Shown here piece by piece: positions 1 to 7,859 of a stretch of 24,949 nucleotides of DNA. A program made the position numbers and the translations under genes. The notes beneath the pieces were generated by a model. It had not been told where the DNA came from, searched no databases, and saw only the letters and a list, made by a program, of their open reading frames with translations. The stretch comes from JBAZDC01 sp041654595 (GTDB taxonomy: Bacteria; Pseudomonadota; Gammaproteobacteria; Burkholderiales; Burkholderiaceae_B), in contig CAZKBT010000042.1 of the NCBI GenBank assembly GCA_964551305.1, forward strand, positions 1-24,949. The letters run 5' to 3'. Each line of letters begins with the position of its first letter. Position 1 is the first letter of the stretch.

Positions 1-2
1 AC

Positions 3-131
3 GGCCTGTTCGAGGCCTATGCAAAGCATCGCCGGCAGGATGAAAAATTCGGAGACTATCTCATACGCAGCGAGACCCTGCCCGCGCCGTCGCAGCGGCT
101 AATCCCCATCGTGCTCGATGCCGTCACGTAA
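3..131 (+). CDS. C-terminal end of a probable sulfite/nitrite reductase haemoprotein (partial)
   Basis: An open frame enters from the left edge and ends with TAA at 129-131, giving the last 42 residues of a protein whose start lies outside the window. Seen: the segment with YAKHR, GEKFGDYLIR-like spacing (here DEKFGDYLIR) and a hydrophobic tail. This resembles the C-terminus of the assimilatory sulfite/nitrite reductase beta (haemoprotein) family, where a 'GERFGD.v.R' block precedes the end. Context supports it, because the next gene 6 bp downstream makes sirohaem, the cofactor of that enzyme. The iron-sulfur and sirohaem-binding cysteines are not in the window, so the assignment rests on the tail and the neighbour only. 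Confidence 0.5.
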   Translation, partial: GLFEAYAKHRRQDEKFGDYLIRSETLPAPSQRLIPIVLDAVT

Positions 132-137
132 GCCGCG

Positions 138-1649
138 ATGAGATTATTTCCCCTTTTCGCCGATCTCGAAGGCCGCCGCGTGCTCGTCGTCGGTGGCGGC
201 GCCGTCGCGGAACGCAAAGTAAAGAGCCTGCTGGCATGTGGCGCGAAGCTCACCGTCGGCGCTCCCGACGCCACGACCGAGCTGATGCAATTGCACCGGC
301 GAGGCGCCATTCAGTGGATCCCGCTGGGCTTTCGTCCCGAATGGCTGGACGACGCCTGGCTGGTCGTCGCCGCCACCGACGACAAGGCCGCCAATGGGCG
401 GATCGCCGAACTGGCCGCCGAACGACGCTTGTTCATCAATGTCGTGGACGACCCGGAGCTGTCCAGTTTTCAGGTGCCGTCCATCGTCGACCGCTCGCCC
501 TTGATGATCGCGATATCGTCATCGGGACAGGCCCCCGTATTGGCGCGGCGGGTACGCGAGCGCATCGAAACCCTGTTTGACCGCTCCCTGGGCCCGCTGG
601 TGGCGCTGGCCGGCAAGTATCGCTTCGCCATACGCCGCGCGCGGCCCGATATGCGGAGCCGGCGGGCCTTCTATGACGATCTTCTGGATGGTCCCATCGG
701 CGGCGCCATGCGCCGGCAACAGCCCCGCCTTGCCCAGCAGACCCTGGAGGATGAATTGAAGCGGCCGGCGTCGTCCGCCAAGGGCAAGGTGGTCTTGGTG
801 GGGGCGGGGCCCGGCGATCCCGGCTTGCTGACTTTGCACGCTTTGCGGGCCCTGAATGAAGCGGACGTCATTCTGTACGATCGTCTGGTCAGCCCGGAGG
901 TGCGCGAACTGGCGCGCCGCGACGCCACTCAAATCTGCGTGGGGAAAAAAACCGGCGAAGACCACGATGCCACCCAGGCCCGCATCCATCGACTCATGCG
1001 GGAACACGCCGGCTTGGGCCGGTTCGTCGTTAGGCTCAAAGGCGGCGATGCGTTCATATTCGGCCGCGGCGGGGAAGAACTGGAGTTCCTGCGCCGGCAC
1101 GATATCGACTACGAAGTCGTGCCCGGCATTACGGCCGCGACGGCTTGCGCCGCCTATGCGGGCATCCCCTTGACGCATCGCGAGCATGCCCAGTCGGTGC
1201 GCTTGAGCACGGCGCATTTCAGCAAGGAGGCGACGACCGACGATTGGGCGTCCTTGGCCAAGGATAAACAGACATTGGCTTTCTATATGGGCGTAGGCCA
1301 GCTCGATCAGCTTTGCCTCCGCCTGATCGCCCACGGCTTGTCCGCCGATACGCCGTTTGCCTTGATAGAGAATGGCACTCGCAGCGACCAGCGGGTGCTG
1401 CATGGCAAGCTGCACGCGTTGGCGGAGCAAGCCCGGCGGCATGATTTCAAGCCCCCGTCGCTGCTCGTGGTGGGCGAGGTCGCCGCCTTGGCGCCGAAGC
1501 TGCATTGGTTCGGCGCGGGCATCATGGGCGACGATCCCGTCGAGGCCGAGTCCCTGGTCCGTTACTCTGACAAGGATGGAGAGGCCGGACCGCTAGCGAC
1601 CGACGCCGACGCGTCCGTCCTTGCTCACAGTATGCCTTGTTCGGGGTAG
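138..1649 (+). CDS. cysG: Sirohaem synthase, fused dehydrogenase/ferrochelatase and uroporphyrinogen-III methyltransferase
   Basis: Makes sirohaem from uroporphyrinogen III in the cytoplasm: two SAM-dependent methylations, NAD-dependent oxidation and iron insertion. The N-terminal half (about 1-215) is the CysGB module, with the NAD-binding VVGGGAVAERK at about 18-28, the VVDDPELSSFQVPS segment and the ISSSGQAP loop that carries the phosphorylatable Ser in Salmonella CysG. The C-terminal half is the CysGA/SUMT module: GAGPGDPGLLT, LYDRLVS with the catalytic Asp, a GGDxFIFGRGGEE loop (Ala where most have Pro), VPGITAATACAAYAGIPLTHR and LAFYMG. At 503 residues it is about 45 longer than the 457-residue enterobacterial protein. 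The extra acidic tail has no recognised motif and overlaps the 3' end of the convergent gene by 25 bp. It is probably cotranscribed with the upstream reductase. Confidence 0.95.
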   Translation: MRLFPLFADLEGRRVLVVGGGAVAERKVKSLLACGAKLTVGAPDATTELMQLHRRGAIQWIPLGFRPEWLDDAWLVVAATDDKAANGRIAELAAERRLFINVVDDPELSSFQVPSIVDRSPLMIAISSSGQAPVLARRVRERIETLFDRSLGPLVALAGKYRFAIRRARPDMRSRRAFYDDLLDGPIGGAMRRQQPRLAQQTLEDELKRPASSAKGKVVLVGAGPGDPGLLTLHALRALNEADVILYDRLVSPEVRELARRDATQICVGKKTGEDHDATQARIHRLMREHAGLGRFVVRLKGGDAFIFGRGGEELEFLRRHDIDYEVVPGITAATACAAYAGIPLTHREHAQSVRLSTAHFSKEATTDDWASLAKDKQTLAFYMGVGQLDQLCLRLIAHGLSADTPFALIENGTRSDQRVLHGKLHALAEQARRHDFKPPSLLVVGEVAALAPKLHWFGAGIMGDDPVEAESLVRYSDKDGEAGPLATDADASVLAHSMPCSG

Positions 1650-2803
1650 GGCGCGTTGTCTTCCACTCGCCGGTAACCCAGGCGCGAAAGATCGATAGTT
1701 CGATAGCTTCCGTGCACGACGAGCTCGGCAATGCCACGGCCGGCCGCCGGGGCGTGCATCATGCCATGGCCGGAGAAGCCCGCCACGGTATAAAGGTTTG
1801 ACAAGCCCGAACTCCAGGCGCCGATAACGGGATTGCCGTCCAGCTCGTTCACTTCGTACAGGCCGGACCAGGTCCGATGGCATTTCGCGGCTTCGAAGGC
1901 GGGAAAGCGATGCGCCACGGCAGGCCATACGATGTTCTCGAAATAATCATGATCGACCTCGAAGCAATAGCCGCGCGCGGCATGGCCGTCGACGAGTCCG
2001 CCTGAATAGCCGTTGCCTTCGGAGCGGAATGCCAGGCGCGACATGTCTTTGACATAGGGAAGAGGGCCGACGTGGCTGCCGGGCGTGAAATAGTGCTCGT
2101 AGCGGCGCACGGGCGAGATCGGCAGCTTCATGCCGAACAGTTCGGCCACCGGCGCCGACCAGGCTCCGGCCGCATTGACGAACGCTTGCGCCGCGACGGT
2201 TTCGCCGTTGTCCAGTACGATGGAGCGTGCCTTGACCGTATCCGCCTCGGCCGCCGCGGCGCGCGCGGCGATGTAGTCGGCGCCGAGGTCCACCGCCTTG
2301 CGGCGAAAGCCCCACAAGAGTCCATAAGGGTCGCACCAGCCGTCCAAGGGCGAATGCGCGCCGACGCCCAGGTCATCGACATGCATGGCGGGAAAGCGCT
2401 CTTTTAGCTCGGCGCGGGACAAGAGATCGACCGCGCATCCATGCGATCGCTGGAAGGCGACGTTGCGCTCGAGTTGAGCCGCATGCTCAGGCGGGACGAT
2501 GAACAAGTAGCCGCCTTGCACCCAGTCCACGTGCGCGGCCTGGGTTTCGGTGGACATGGTCTCCTGGAAGTGTTCGATGAAATCGATGCTGAACAGCGAC
2601 ATCGCTATGTTTTCCTCGCCTGTGAACTGCACGCGGCAACCTCCGGATGAGCGCAGCGAGGAGGCGAATTCATAAGCGGGGTCGGGTTCGATCACGCAAA
2701 CGCGCAGCTGCGGGTCTTCCTTGAGGAGAAAATAAGCGGTGGCGGATCCGACGATGCCGCCGCCGATGACGGCGACGTCATAGTGTTTTGCGGTGTTGGG
2801 CAT
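1625..2803 (-). CDS. DAO-family FAD-dependent oxidoreductase (sarcosine oxidase beta/DadA-like)
   Basis: A flavoenzyme of the D-amino-acid oxidase superfamily, expected to oxidise a C-N bond of a small amine or amino acid; the substrate cannot be told from sequence. Seen: the Rossmann dinucleotide motif VAVIGGGIVGSATAYFLL about ten residues from the N-terminus; the SSLRSSGGCRVQFTGEEN segment typical of sarcosine-oxidase-beta-like members; and a C-terminal GFSGHGMMHAPAAGRGIAEL motif that contacts FAD. The ATG at 2803 is chosen because it places the GGGxxG motif at the usual distance, and a GGGA stretch lies upstream. The open frame extends further (to 2968), but that part overlaps the N-acetyltransferase gene and lacks family resemblance. 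It is the last gene of a minus-strand unit, 43 bp after the N-acetyltransferase, and its end overlaps cysG by 25 bp. Length 392 residues is normal. Confidence 0.85.
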   Translation of the reverse strand: MPNTAKHYDVAVIGGGIVGSATAYFLLKEDPQLRVCVIEPDPAYEFASSLRSSGGCRVQFTGEENIAMSLFSIDFIEHFQETMSTETQAAHVDWVQGGYLFIVPPEHAAQLERNVAFQRSHGCAVDLLSRAELKERFPAMHVDDLGVGAHSPLDGWCDPYGLLWGFRRKAVDLGADYIAARAAAAEADTVKARSIVLDNGETVAAQAFVNAAGAWSAPVAELFGMKLPISPVRRYEHYFTPGSHVGPLPYVKDMSRLAFRSEGNGYSGGLVDGHAARGYCFEVDHDYFENIVWPAVAHRFPAFEAAKCHRTWSGLYEVNELDGNPVIGAWSSGLSNLYTVAGFSGHGMMHAPAAGRGIAELVVHGSYRTIDLSRLGYRRVEDNAPYPEQGIL

Positions 2804-2846
2804 GGTGATGTCCCGGGCGATGAAGTTCGCCAATAGTACCCTTTGG

Positions 2847-3692
2847 TTATCCGGCATGCAGGAATAATTTGCTCGTAATGGCCTGTTCCAGCCGCTGGTG
2901 AAATTCGCTTTTCGGCGGGATGGCGATCCCGAAGTCGTGGCGCAGCGTGTGGACGACGCTCTGCGCATCGGCCAGCTGCAGGCGCGTGGCAGGCGCGCCT
3001 GGCCGATGAACGGCGAATTCGGTGTTGTTCAGGGTTTTACGATAGCCCGGCCCGGTGCGGCTGGCCGCCAGCCGGTCGCGGAACGGCGAGTCGGGGTGCG
3101 TGGACACGAACCAGTTGCCGACAGTGAAGTCGATCTCCTCCTGCTCTTGCAAGTCGAACACATAGAGATCGCGGGTATCGCCATCCACCAGGGCCTGGAG
3201 CGTGTAGCGGGCTGCGTCGGGGACGATGCGAAAAATTTCGTGGGGAGTGGGTTGGGGGGCCACTATGTCCAGCCGCAACGGAGCCGTCGGCACCAGCCCC
3301 CCGAAACCCACGTCGGTGATGTAGGGCAGACCGTGCAGCATGACCAGGATCAACAAGTGGGTGCGGGCGGTCGGCACGCCGGGCCTGGCATGGATCAGGA
3401 CCCGCGCGGTCAGGGGCCGGGCGTCGAATCCCAGCTGCCGCAGCAAGGCAAGAAACAGCTTGTTGAGCTCGAAGCAGTAGCCGCCGCGTCCCTCGCGCAG
3501 GATTTTCCGTTCAACGAAAGGGAGATCGATGGGAACGGGGTCGCGCAGGAAATTGGCCAGGGTCTCGAACGGAAAACGGGCCGTGTGGCGCGCTTGCAGC
3601 TCGGCCAGGGTTTCCAGCGTTGCCGCGGGCGTGGACGCGAACCCCAGCCGTTCGAGGTAAGCGGCGCCGTCCTGGAGTCGCGTAGCTGTCAT
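2847..3692 (-). CDS. nat: Arylamine N-acetyltransferase
   Basis: Cytosolic enzyme that transfers acetyl from acetyl-CoA to arylamines, hydrazines or related amines by a ping-pong mechanism through a cysteine. The 281-residue length matches bacterial NATs. The complete catalytic triad is visible: Cys73 in RGGYCFELN, His112 in ARTHLLILV and Asp127 in ITDVGFGG. The RFPFETLANFL segment near the N-terminus is also typical. The gene starts 13 bp after the DedA stop and lies within the same minus-strand unit. In bacteria NATs can act on xenobiotics or in secondary metabolism, and the neighbouring amine-type flavoenzyme could act on related amines, but that link is inference. Confidence 0.93.
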   Translation of the reverse strand: MTATRLQDGAAYLERLGFASTPAATLETLAELQARHTARFPFETLANFLRDPVPIDLPFVERKILREGRGGYCFELNKLFLALLRQLGFDARPLTARVLIHARPGVPTARTHLLILVMLHGLPYITDVGFGGLVPTAPLRLDIVAPQPTPHEIFRIVPDAARYTLQALVDGDTRDLYVFDLQEQEEIDFTVGNWFVSTHPDSPFRDRLAASRTGPGYRKTLNNTEFAVHRPGAPATRLQLADAQSVVHTLRHDFGIAIPPKSEFHQRLEQAITSKLFLHAG

Positions 3693-3705
3693 CGTCCGAT
3701 TCCTG

Positions 3706-4335
3706 TCAGCGCCGATCCGATGGATTGCGGCGCTTTTTCGTCGCGGCCACCAACAACCATATTCCCACCACCACGGAGATCGCGCTGCCGATGATCAGGC
3801 CGAATTGTTGCGAGTTCTGCGCGTGCTCCACGCCTTTTGCAGCCAGATACCCAGGCGCCATGATCAGGGGCATCCATAGGATGGCCGACAACACATTCGC
3901 CGCCTGAAAACGCGCGTTCGGCATGGACATGACGCCGGCGACCAAGGGGATGGTCGAGCGTATGGGACCGAGGAATCGGCCCACCAGAATGGATACGAAA
4001 CCGTAGCGATGGAAAAAGAGCCGGGCGCGCGCGACGGCGCTGCGCTGCGTATTCAGTGGCCAGCGGCGTACGACGCTTGGACCCATCCAGCGTCCCAGGT
4101 AATAGGAAACGGCGTCGCCGACGATGGCGCCGGCAATGCCCCATAAAAGTATGGGGACGAGCGGCAGCGTTCCGGCGCCGGCCAGGCCACCCACCAGCAG
4201 CAGCAAGGCGGTAGCGGGGATGAACAGGCCGACGAGTATCAGGGATTCCCCCAGCGTCAGCAAGGCGATGATGGGGCCGGCCCATGCCTGATTGGTTTCT
4301 ATGAAAAGGCCTGCTTGGTCGATAAGGTCGTTCAA
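3706..4335 (-). CDS. DedA/SNARE-associated family membrane protein
   Basis: An integral inner-membrane protein of the DedA superfamily (VTT domain). Some members are undecaprenyl-phosphate or phospholipid transporters (flippases) that support envelope integrity. Seen: 209 residues, the usual length; an early acidic residue Glu30 in LLTLGES; GDAVSYYLGRWMG; and the hallmark R-YGF-VSILVGRFLGPIRS-IPLVAG block with its conserved arginines. Strongly hydrophobic segments flank these re-entrant motifs, and a basic tail ends the protein. It starts 1 bp after the hydrolase stop and is followed 13 bp later by the N-acetyltransferase, so translation is probably coupled. The substrate is not determinable from sequence. 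Confidence 0.9.
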   Translation of the reverse strand: MNDLIDQAGLFIETNQAWAGPIIALLTLGESLILVGLFIPATALLLLVGGLAGAGTLPLVPILLWGIAGAIVGDAVSYYLGRWMGPSVVRRWPLNTQRSAVARARLFFHRYGFVSILVGRFLGPIRSTIPLVAGVMSMPNARFQAANVLSAILWMPLIMAPGYLAAKGVEHAQNSQQFGLIIGSAISVVVGIWLLVAATKKRRNPSDRR

Positions 4336-4336
4336 G

Positions 4337-5185
4337 TTATGTACCGTTCTGGTCTTGTTGAGGAGGAAAGGCGGCGCTGCGCGTTCTTTTGGCCGGCCTG
4401 GCCAGGTCCGGGTCGAGATCCAGGTGCATCAGGATGCTTCTGGCCACCCATTCCCGGTCATTGTCCACGCATACCATGTGGTAGCTGTTATCCAGCAATA
4501 CCAGCTCCACGCGGGCGCGGGTCATGGCGTCGCGCAGGAAATATGCTGATTGTACCGAGGTCAGTTCGTCTTCATGGGAATGCACGATCAAAGTGGGCGC
4601 GACAATGTGCTCCAGCCCTTGCTTGACCCATTCGCGCAACCTGTCGACCTGCCGCACGGCGGCCAGCGGTACCCATCGATAGTGGAAGTTGTCGCCCCGC
4701 TCGAACTTGGCCCTGACGATGCCGCGAACCAGCTCGTTCTTGATGCCGAACGGCTCGCCTTCCACGACACGTATGCGCCGTTCCATGTAGGGAATGCGGT
4801 ATAGCACATGGCGCACGTCACGGTACCAGGGCGTGGCCCAGCCGTCCAGGAAAACGGGCGGCGCGAGCAGGATCAGTCTGCCGCCGGCATGGCGCTCGCG
4901 CTTGGCCAGTTCGGCGGCCAGCAGGGCGCCCATGCACATGCCGACGATATGCAATATGCCGTATCGCTCTTTCAGTTGACGATATTCGGCGACCACGGCT
5001 TGGACCCAATCTTCAGCCGTCACGCTCAGCAGGTCGGCAGGCTGGCCGCCGTGGCCCGGCAGCATCAGCGAGTGCGTTTCCAGGCCGGCCCGCTTGAACA
5101 CTTTGTGCAAGGAGCCCAGATCGAATTCGGTCCCTCCCAGGCCGTGTATCAGAAGCACGCCGGCCGGCCCGTCCGCGCGACTCAT
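4337..5185 (-). CDS. Alpha/beta hydrolase with cysteine at the nucleophile elbow
   Basis: A 282-residue alpha/beta-hydrolase fold protein of the carboxylesterase/monoacylglycerol-lipase (serine aminopeptidase S33-like) type. Seen: the oxyanion-hole segment LLIHGLGGT; the nucleophile elbow at 82-86, which reads G-M-C-M-G with Cys84 in place of the usual Ser; the acid at Asp206 in HSHEDELTS; and the base at His236 in NSYHMV. The rest of the triad is intact, so this is not a decayed enzyme. Cysteine nucleophiles occur in some hydrolases of this fold, for example dienelactone hydrolase. The substrate is unknown. The start codon overlaps the sensor gene's stop (ATGA at 5182-5185), giving translational coupling. 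The last about 30 residues are basic and probably disordered. Confidence 0.85.
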   Translation of the reverse strand: MSRADGPAGVLLIHGLGGTEFDLGSLHKVFKRAGLETHSLMLPGHGGQPADLLSVTAEDWVQAVVAEYRQLKERYGILHIVGMCMGALLAAELAKRERHAGGRLILLAPPVFLDGWATPWYRDVRHVLYRIPYMERRIRVVEGEPFGIKNELVRGIVRAKFERGDNFHYRWVPLAAVRQVDRLREWVKQGLEHIVAPTLIVHSHEDELTSVQSAYFLRDAMTRARVELVLLDNSYHMVCVDNDREWVARSILMHLDLDPDLARPAKRTRSAAFPPQQDQNGT

Positions 5186-6492
5186 ATTTCAGGTCCGTCG
5201 GCGGACGAGCCGCCGTCATGAGCGCGAAGCAGGCCGCTTACCGCATGAATTTCGCCTTCGAGCACACTGATGGGCGCTCCGATGTCGATGACGGATTGCC
5301 AGGTGCCGTCCGTCTTGCGTATGCGGTATCGCAGCGGCTCGGCATCGTCATCGCCGGGCAAGCCGGCCGCCCTGTCGGCAAAGCAGGCCTCGACGCGCGG
5401 CCGGTCGTCGGGATGCACCTGCTCCAGCAAGGCTTCCAGCGTGTCTGGGCGCGGCGGTTGCGCGCCGAACAGGTTCTGCAGCTCGCCCGCCCACAGCATG
5501 GTTTGCGTGGAGGGATCGTATTCATAGAGCAACAGGCCGTTGCTTGCCAGGCTGGCTTCGAATCGCGCCTTCCAGGCGGCGGCGTCGCGCAGCGCGCGGT
5601 TGCGGTTGCTGGACGTCGCGGCCATCACCAGGCCGGCCAGCGCCGCCGCGCCGATATAGCCTTGAACCTCGAGCAAGGTGGTATCGAAAAAGACATCCAT
5701 TTGAGCGAAAGGACCTTCGCCCTGCAAGGTGTTCAGCGCGGCGATCAGGGCGAGAAGCAGTAGCGACAAAGTCAGTCCCTTCTGGCCCCATACCAGAGCG
5801 ACGAGCACGACGAAAAGCACGGGCAGATAAGTCAGCTCGTAGCTGGATTTGCCCAGCAGGGCGATGCTGGTGGGGCTGTCGAACGCCACCATCGCCGTGG
5901 CGATCAAGAGCAGGAACCAGACCAGTCCGATGAGGAAATTGCGCTGGTTCGTGCCGCCGGAGCGCCGGGCGCGGAACGTCGACCAGGCTACGACCAGAGG
6001 GGCGCCGACGAGATTGCCGATCACGCTGGAGACGACCCAGGCTTGCCACGCGGGAGAGAATGACGTCATGCCCGTGGCCAGCAGGCCGAGCGCGACCAGC
6101 AGGGAGCCCGAGACGCCGCCCAGCGCCAGGACGATCAGAAACCACGTCAGGTTTTCCGGAACGTCGAGCACACGGACTTTGGCCGGTATGCGTGAAAGCC
6201 AGATGGATGCCATGATCGGCAACGTCACGACGTCCGCCAGCACATAGATCAGCGACGCCGACGGCGGCCTTTCGTTATACAGGCCGGCGAGCAGATGAAG
6301 CACGCCCGCTATCGCCAGCCACCATGGCCAGTCCGCGCGGCGGCTGACCATCAGGGTGCCGAGCAGGATGCCGCTGGCCGGCCATAAAAGACTGGATTGG
6401 CCGCCCGCCTCGCGCAGCCCCAGGCTGTAAAAAGCGAGCATGCCATATACCAAGGCAAATAAGATGATTCGTAGAGTCCTGGTACTGCCCAT
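5182..6492 (-). CDS. MASE1-PAS membrane sensor protein without an output domain
   Basis: A 436-residue membrane sensor. Residues about 1-295 form a MASE1-type integral membrane region with roughly eight hydrophobic helices, including the typical early segment SLLWPASGILLGTLM. Residues about 307-427 form a PAS fold of the PAS_3 type (WKARFEASLASNGLLLYEYD, VHPDDRPRVEA, RIRKTDGTWQSV). MASE1 proteins normally continue into GGDEF, EAL or histidine-kinase domains. Here the protein stops shortly after PAS, and the stop overlaps the next start by ATGA, so this looks like the natural end and not a sequencing break. A good Shine-Dalgarno (AAGGAG) lies about 8 nt before the ATG at 6492. It is the first gene of the five-gene minus-strand unit. 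Confidence 0.85.
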   Translation of the reverse strand: MGSTRTLRIILFALVYGMLAFYSLGLREAGGQSSLLWPASGILLGTLMVSRRADWPWWLAIAGVLHLLAGLYNERPPSASLIYVLADVVTLPIMASIWLSRIPAKVRVLDVPENLTWFLIVLALGGVSGSLLVALGLLATGMTSFSPAWQAWVVSSVIGNLVGAPLVVAWSTFRARRSGGTNQRNFLIGLVWFLLLIATAMVAFDSPTSIALLGKSSYELTYLPVLFVVLVALVWGQKGLTLSLLLLALIAALNTLQGEGPFAQMDVFFDTTLLEVQGYIGAAALAGLVMAATSSNRNRALRDAAAWKARFEASLASNGLLLYEYDPSTQTMLWAGELQNLFGAQPPRPDTLEALLEQVHPDDRPRVEACFADRAAGLPGDDDAEPLRYRIRKTDGTWQSVIDIGAPISVLEGEIHAVSGLLRAHDGGSSADGPEI

Positions 6493-6681
6493 GTGCGTTG
6501 CTCCTTGTTTGGCGGGCCCGCCACGGCCTTTGCGCGATCATCGACGTTTTAGCATGGATGCCGTTCGCATAGAGGCGCCGAACCGCCCGAGTGAGTATTA
6601 TTACTGTTTCCGGGCGAATGCGGTGTCCGGCGGGCGGCTCCGGGACGCTCGGGACTTTTTTTACGGGGTTTCCGCCTGCCG
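6493..6681. promoter_or_regulatory. Divergent intergenic region between the sensor unit and the COG0523 GTPase
   Basis: 189 bp separating divergently transcribed genes, so promoters for both are expected here. An AT-rich island in otherwise GC-rich DNA contains AGTATTATTACT at 6594-6605, an imperfect palindrome (AGTA-n4-TACT). COG0523 genes are often controlled by Zur, but this site does not convincingly match a Zur consensus. No clear -35/-10 pair was identified. A T-run at about 6657-6661 precedes the GTPase. Confidence 0.4.
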
Positions 6682-7761
6682 ATGGACAAGAACCAGACAC
6701 GTATTCCTGTGACGCTGCTGACGGGGTTTCTCGGCAGCGGCAAGACGACCATCGTCAATCGACTGGTCAGGCAGCCGGAGATGGCGGGCACCTTGGTGAT
6801 CATCAATGAGTTCGGCGACATCGGACTGGACCACATGCTGGTGGCCCACAGCACCGATGAGGCGGTCGTCGAAATGAACGGCGGGTGTCTGTGTTGCACG
6901 GTGCGCGGCGATTTGGTGAAAACGTTGCGCGACATCGTGTGGCGCTTCGCCCGTGGCGGAAAACGCCAGTTCGACCGTGTGCTCATCGAGACGACGGGGC
7001 TTGCCGATCCCGTATCCATTTTGCACGTCTTGATGACCCATCCGGATGTGACCGCGCGGTATCGCCTGGATGGTGTGGCGACGGTCGTGGACATGGCGAC
7101 CGGTGGGCGCGCGCTCGATGCGCATCCCGAGGCAGCCAAGCAGATCGCCGTCGCCGACTGCTTGTTGCTGACGAAAAGCGACCTGGTTTCCCGACAAGAG
7201 GCCGCCAAGCTGATTCCGCGGCTGCAAGCCATCAATCCCCTGGCCGGACACTTGCAAGTAACGCAGGGGAACGTCGACGCGGCGGTGTTCTTGTCGTTGG
7301 AACGAGCGGGGCAAGGCGGCGGGCCGCCGGGCATACAGGCCGAGGCGTATGCGCTGGCCTGCGACGGCCACTCTCACGACGGTCATTCGCGTCACGATGG
7401 GCATTCTCACGACGGCCATCCGCATGCCGGATTCCATCCCCACGACGGGCGCGTGCGGGCATATTCCTTCGTTGCGGATGAGCCCGTCGACGCGAGCCGG
7501 CTCGACGCATGGCTGGAGGGATTGGCCGCGTCGGCGGATCGCCGGATCTTGCGCGTGAAGGGTATCGTCAACATCGTGGGCCGGCCGCGGCCCATGGTCG
7601 TGCACGGCGTTCAGCAGCTATTTCATGAGCCGATCGATCTGGAGCGGTGGCCCGGCGAGGACAGGCGTTCGCGATTCGTGTTCATCGTCCAGGATCTGGA
7701 CGCCGCCGCCGTGGCGAATACGTTCAGGAATCTGGTCCTGGTTCAGCCGTTGCGTTCTTGA
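6682..7761 (+). CDS. COG0523-family GTPase metallochaperone (CobW-like) with histidine-rich loop
   Basis: A G3E-family P-loop GTPase thought to deliver metal (zinc, cobalt or other) to client proteins in the cytoplasm. Seen in order: Walker A GFLGSGKT at 15-22; the NEFGDIG switch region; the metal-binding GGCLCCTV motif with CxCC at 70-72; IETTGLADP (Walker B region); the guanine-specificity motif TKSD at 164-167; a His/Asp-rich stretch at about 230-254 with repeated GHSHDGH units; and the C-terminal CobW_C domain ending at residue 359. The histidine-rich loop is common in COG0523 members that bind Zn2+ or Ni2+. The gene is divergent from the MASE1 unit and precedes the copper cluster. The exact subfamily (ZigA/YeiR/CobW) is not determinable by eye. 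Confidence 0.9.
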   Translation: MDKNQTRIPVTLLTGFLGSGKTTIVNRLVRQPEMAGTLVIINEFGDIGLDHMLVAHSTDEAVVEMNGGCLCCTVRGDLVKTLRDIVWRFARGGKRQFDRVLIETTGLADPVSILHVLMTHPDVTARYRLDGVATVVDMATGGRALDAHPEAAKQIAVADCLLLTKSDLVSRQEAAKLIPRLQAINPLAGHLQVTQGNVDAAVFLSLERAGQGGGPPGIQAEAYALACDGHSHDGHSRHDGHSHDGHPHAGFHPHDGRVRAYSFVADEPVDASRLDAWLEGLAASADRRILRVKGIVNIVGRPRPMVVHGVQQLFHEPIDLERWPGEDRRSRFVFIVQDLDAAAVANTFRNLVLVQPLRS

Positions 7762-7827
7762 ATCGGCCGCCCTCCAGTGGCTCTTCCACCAGGAGAGTAA
7801 AAATGAGCGTTCGATATTGCGTTTCAT

Positions 7828-7846
7828 GACGCCCCTCTAGGGCGTC
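7828..7846. terminator. Short perfect hairpin downstream of the COG0523 gene
   Basis: GACGCCC-CTCTA-GGGCGTC is a perfect 7-bp GC-rich stem with a 5-nt loop, 66 bp after the GTPase stop. It lacks a T-tract on either side, so intrinsic termination is uncertain. Its position between the plus-strand gene and the possible minus-strand remnant suits a bidirectional terminator. Confidence 0.35.
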
Positions 7847-7859
7847 TCCGGGGTTTGCA

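Noticed and set aside
519..1505. Long minus-strand open frame opposite cysG
   Set aside because: Shadow of a clearly identified gene in high-G+C DNA; no family features.
6594..6605. AGTATTATTACT as a Zur operator of the COG0523 gene
   Set aside because: It is only partly palindromic and shorter than known Zur sites; it may simply be an AT-rich promoter segment.
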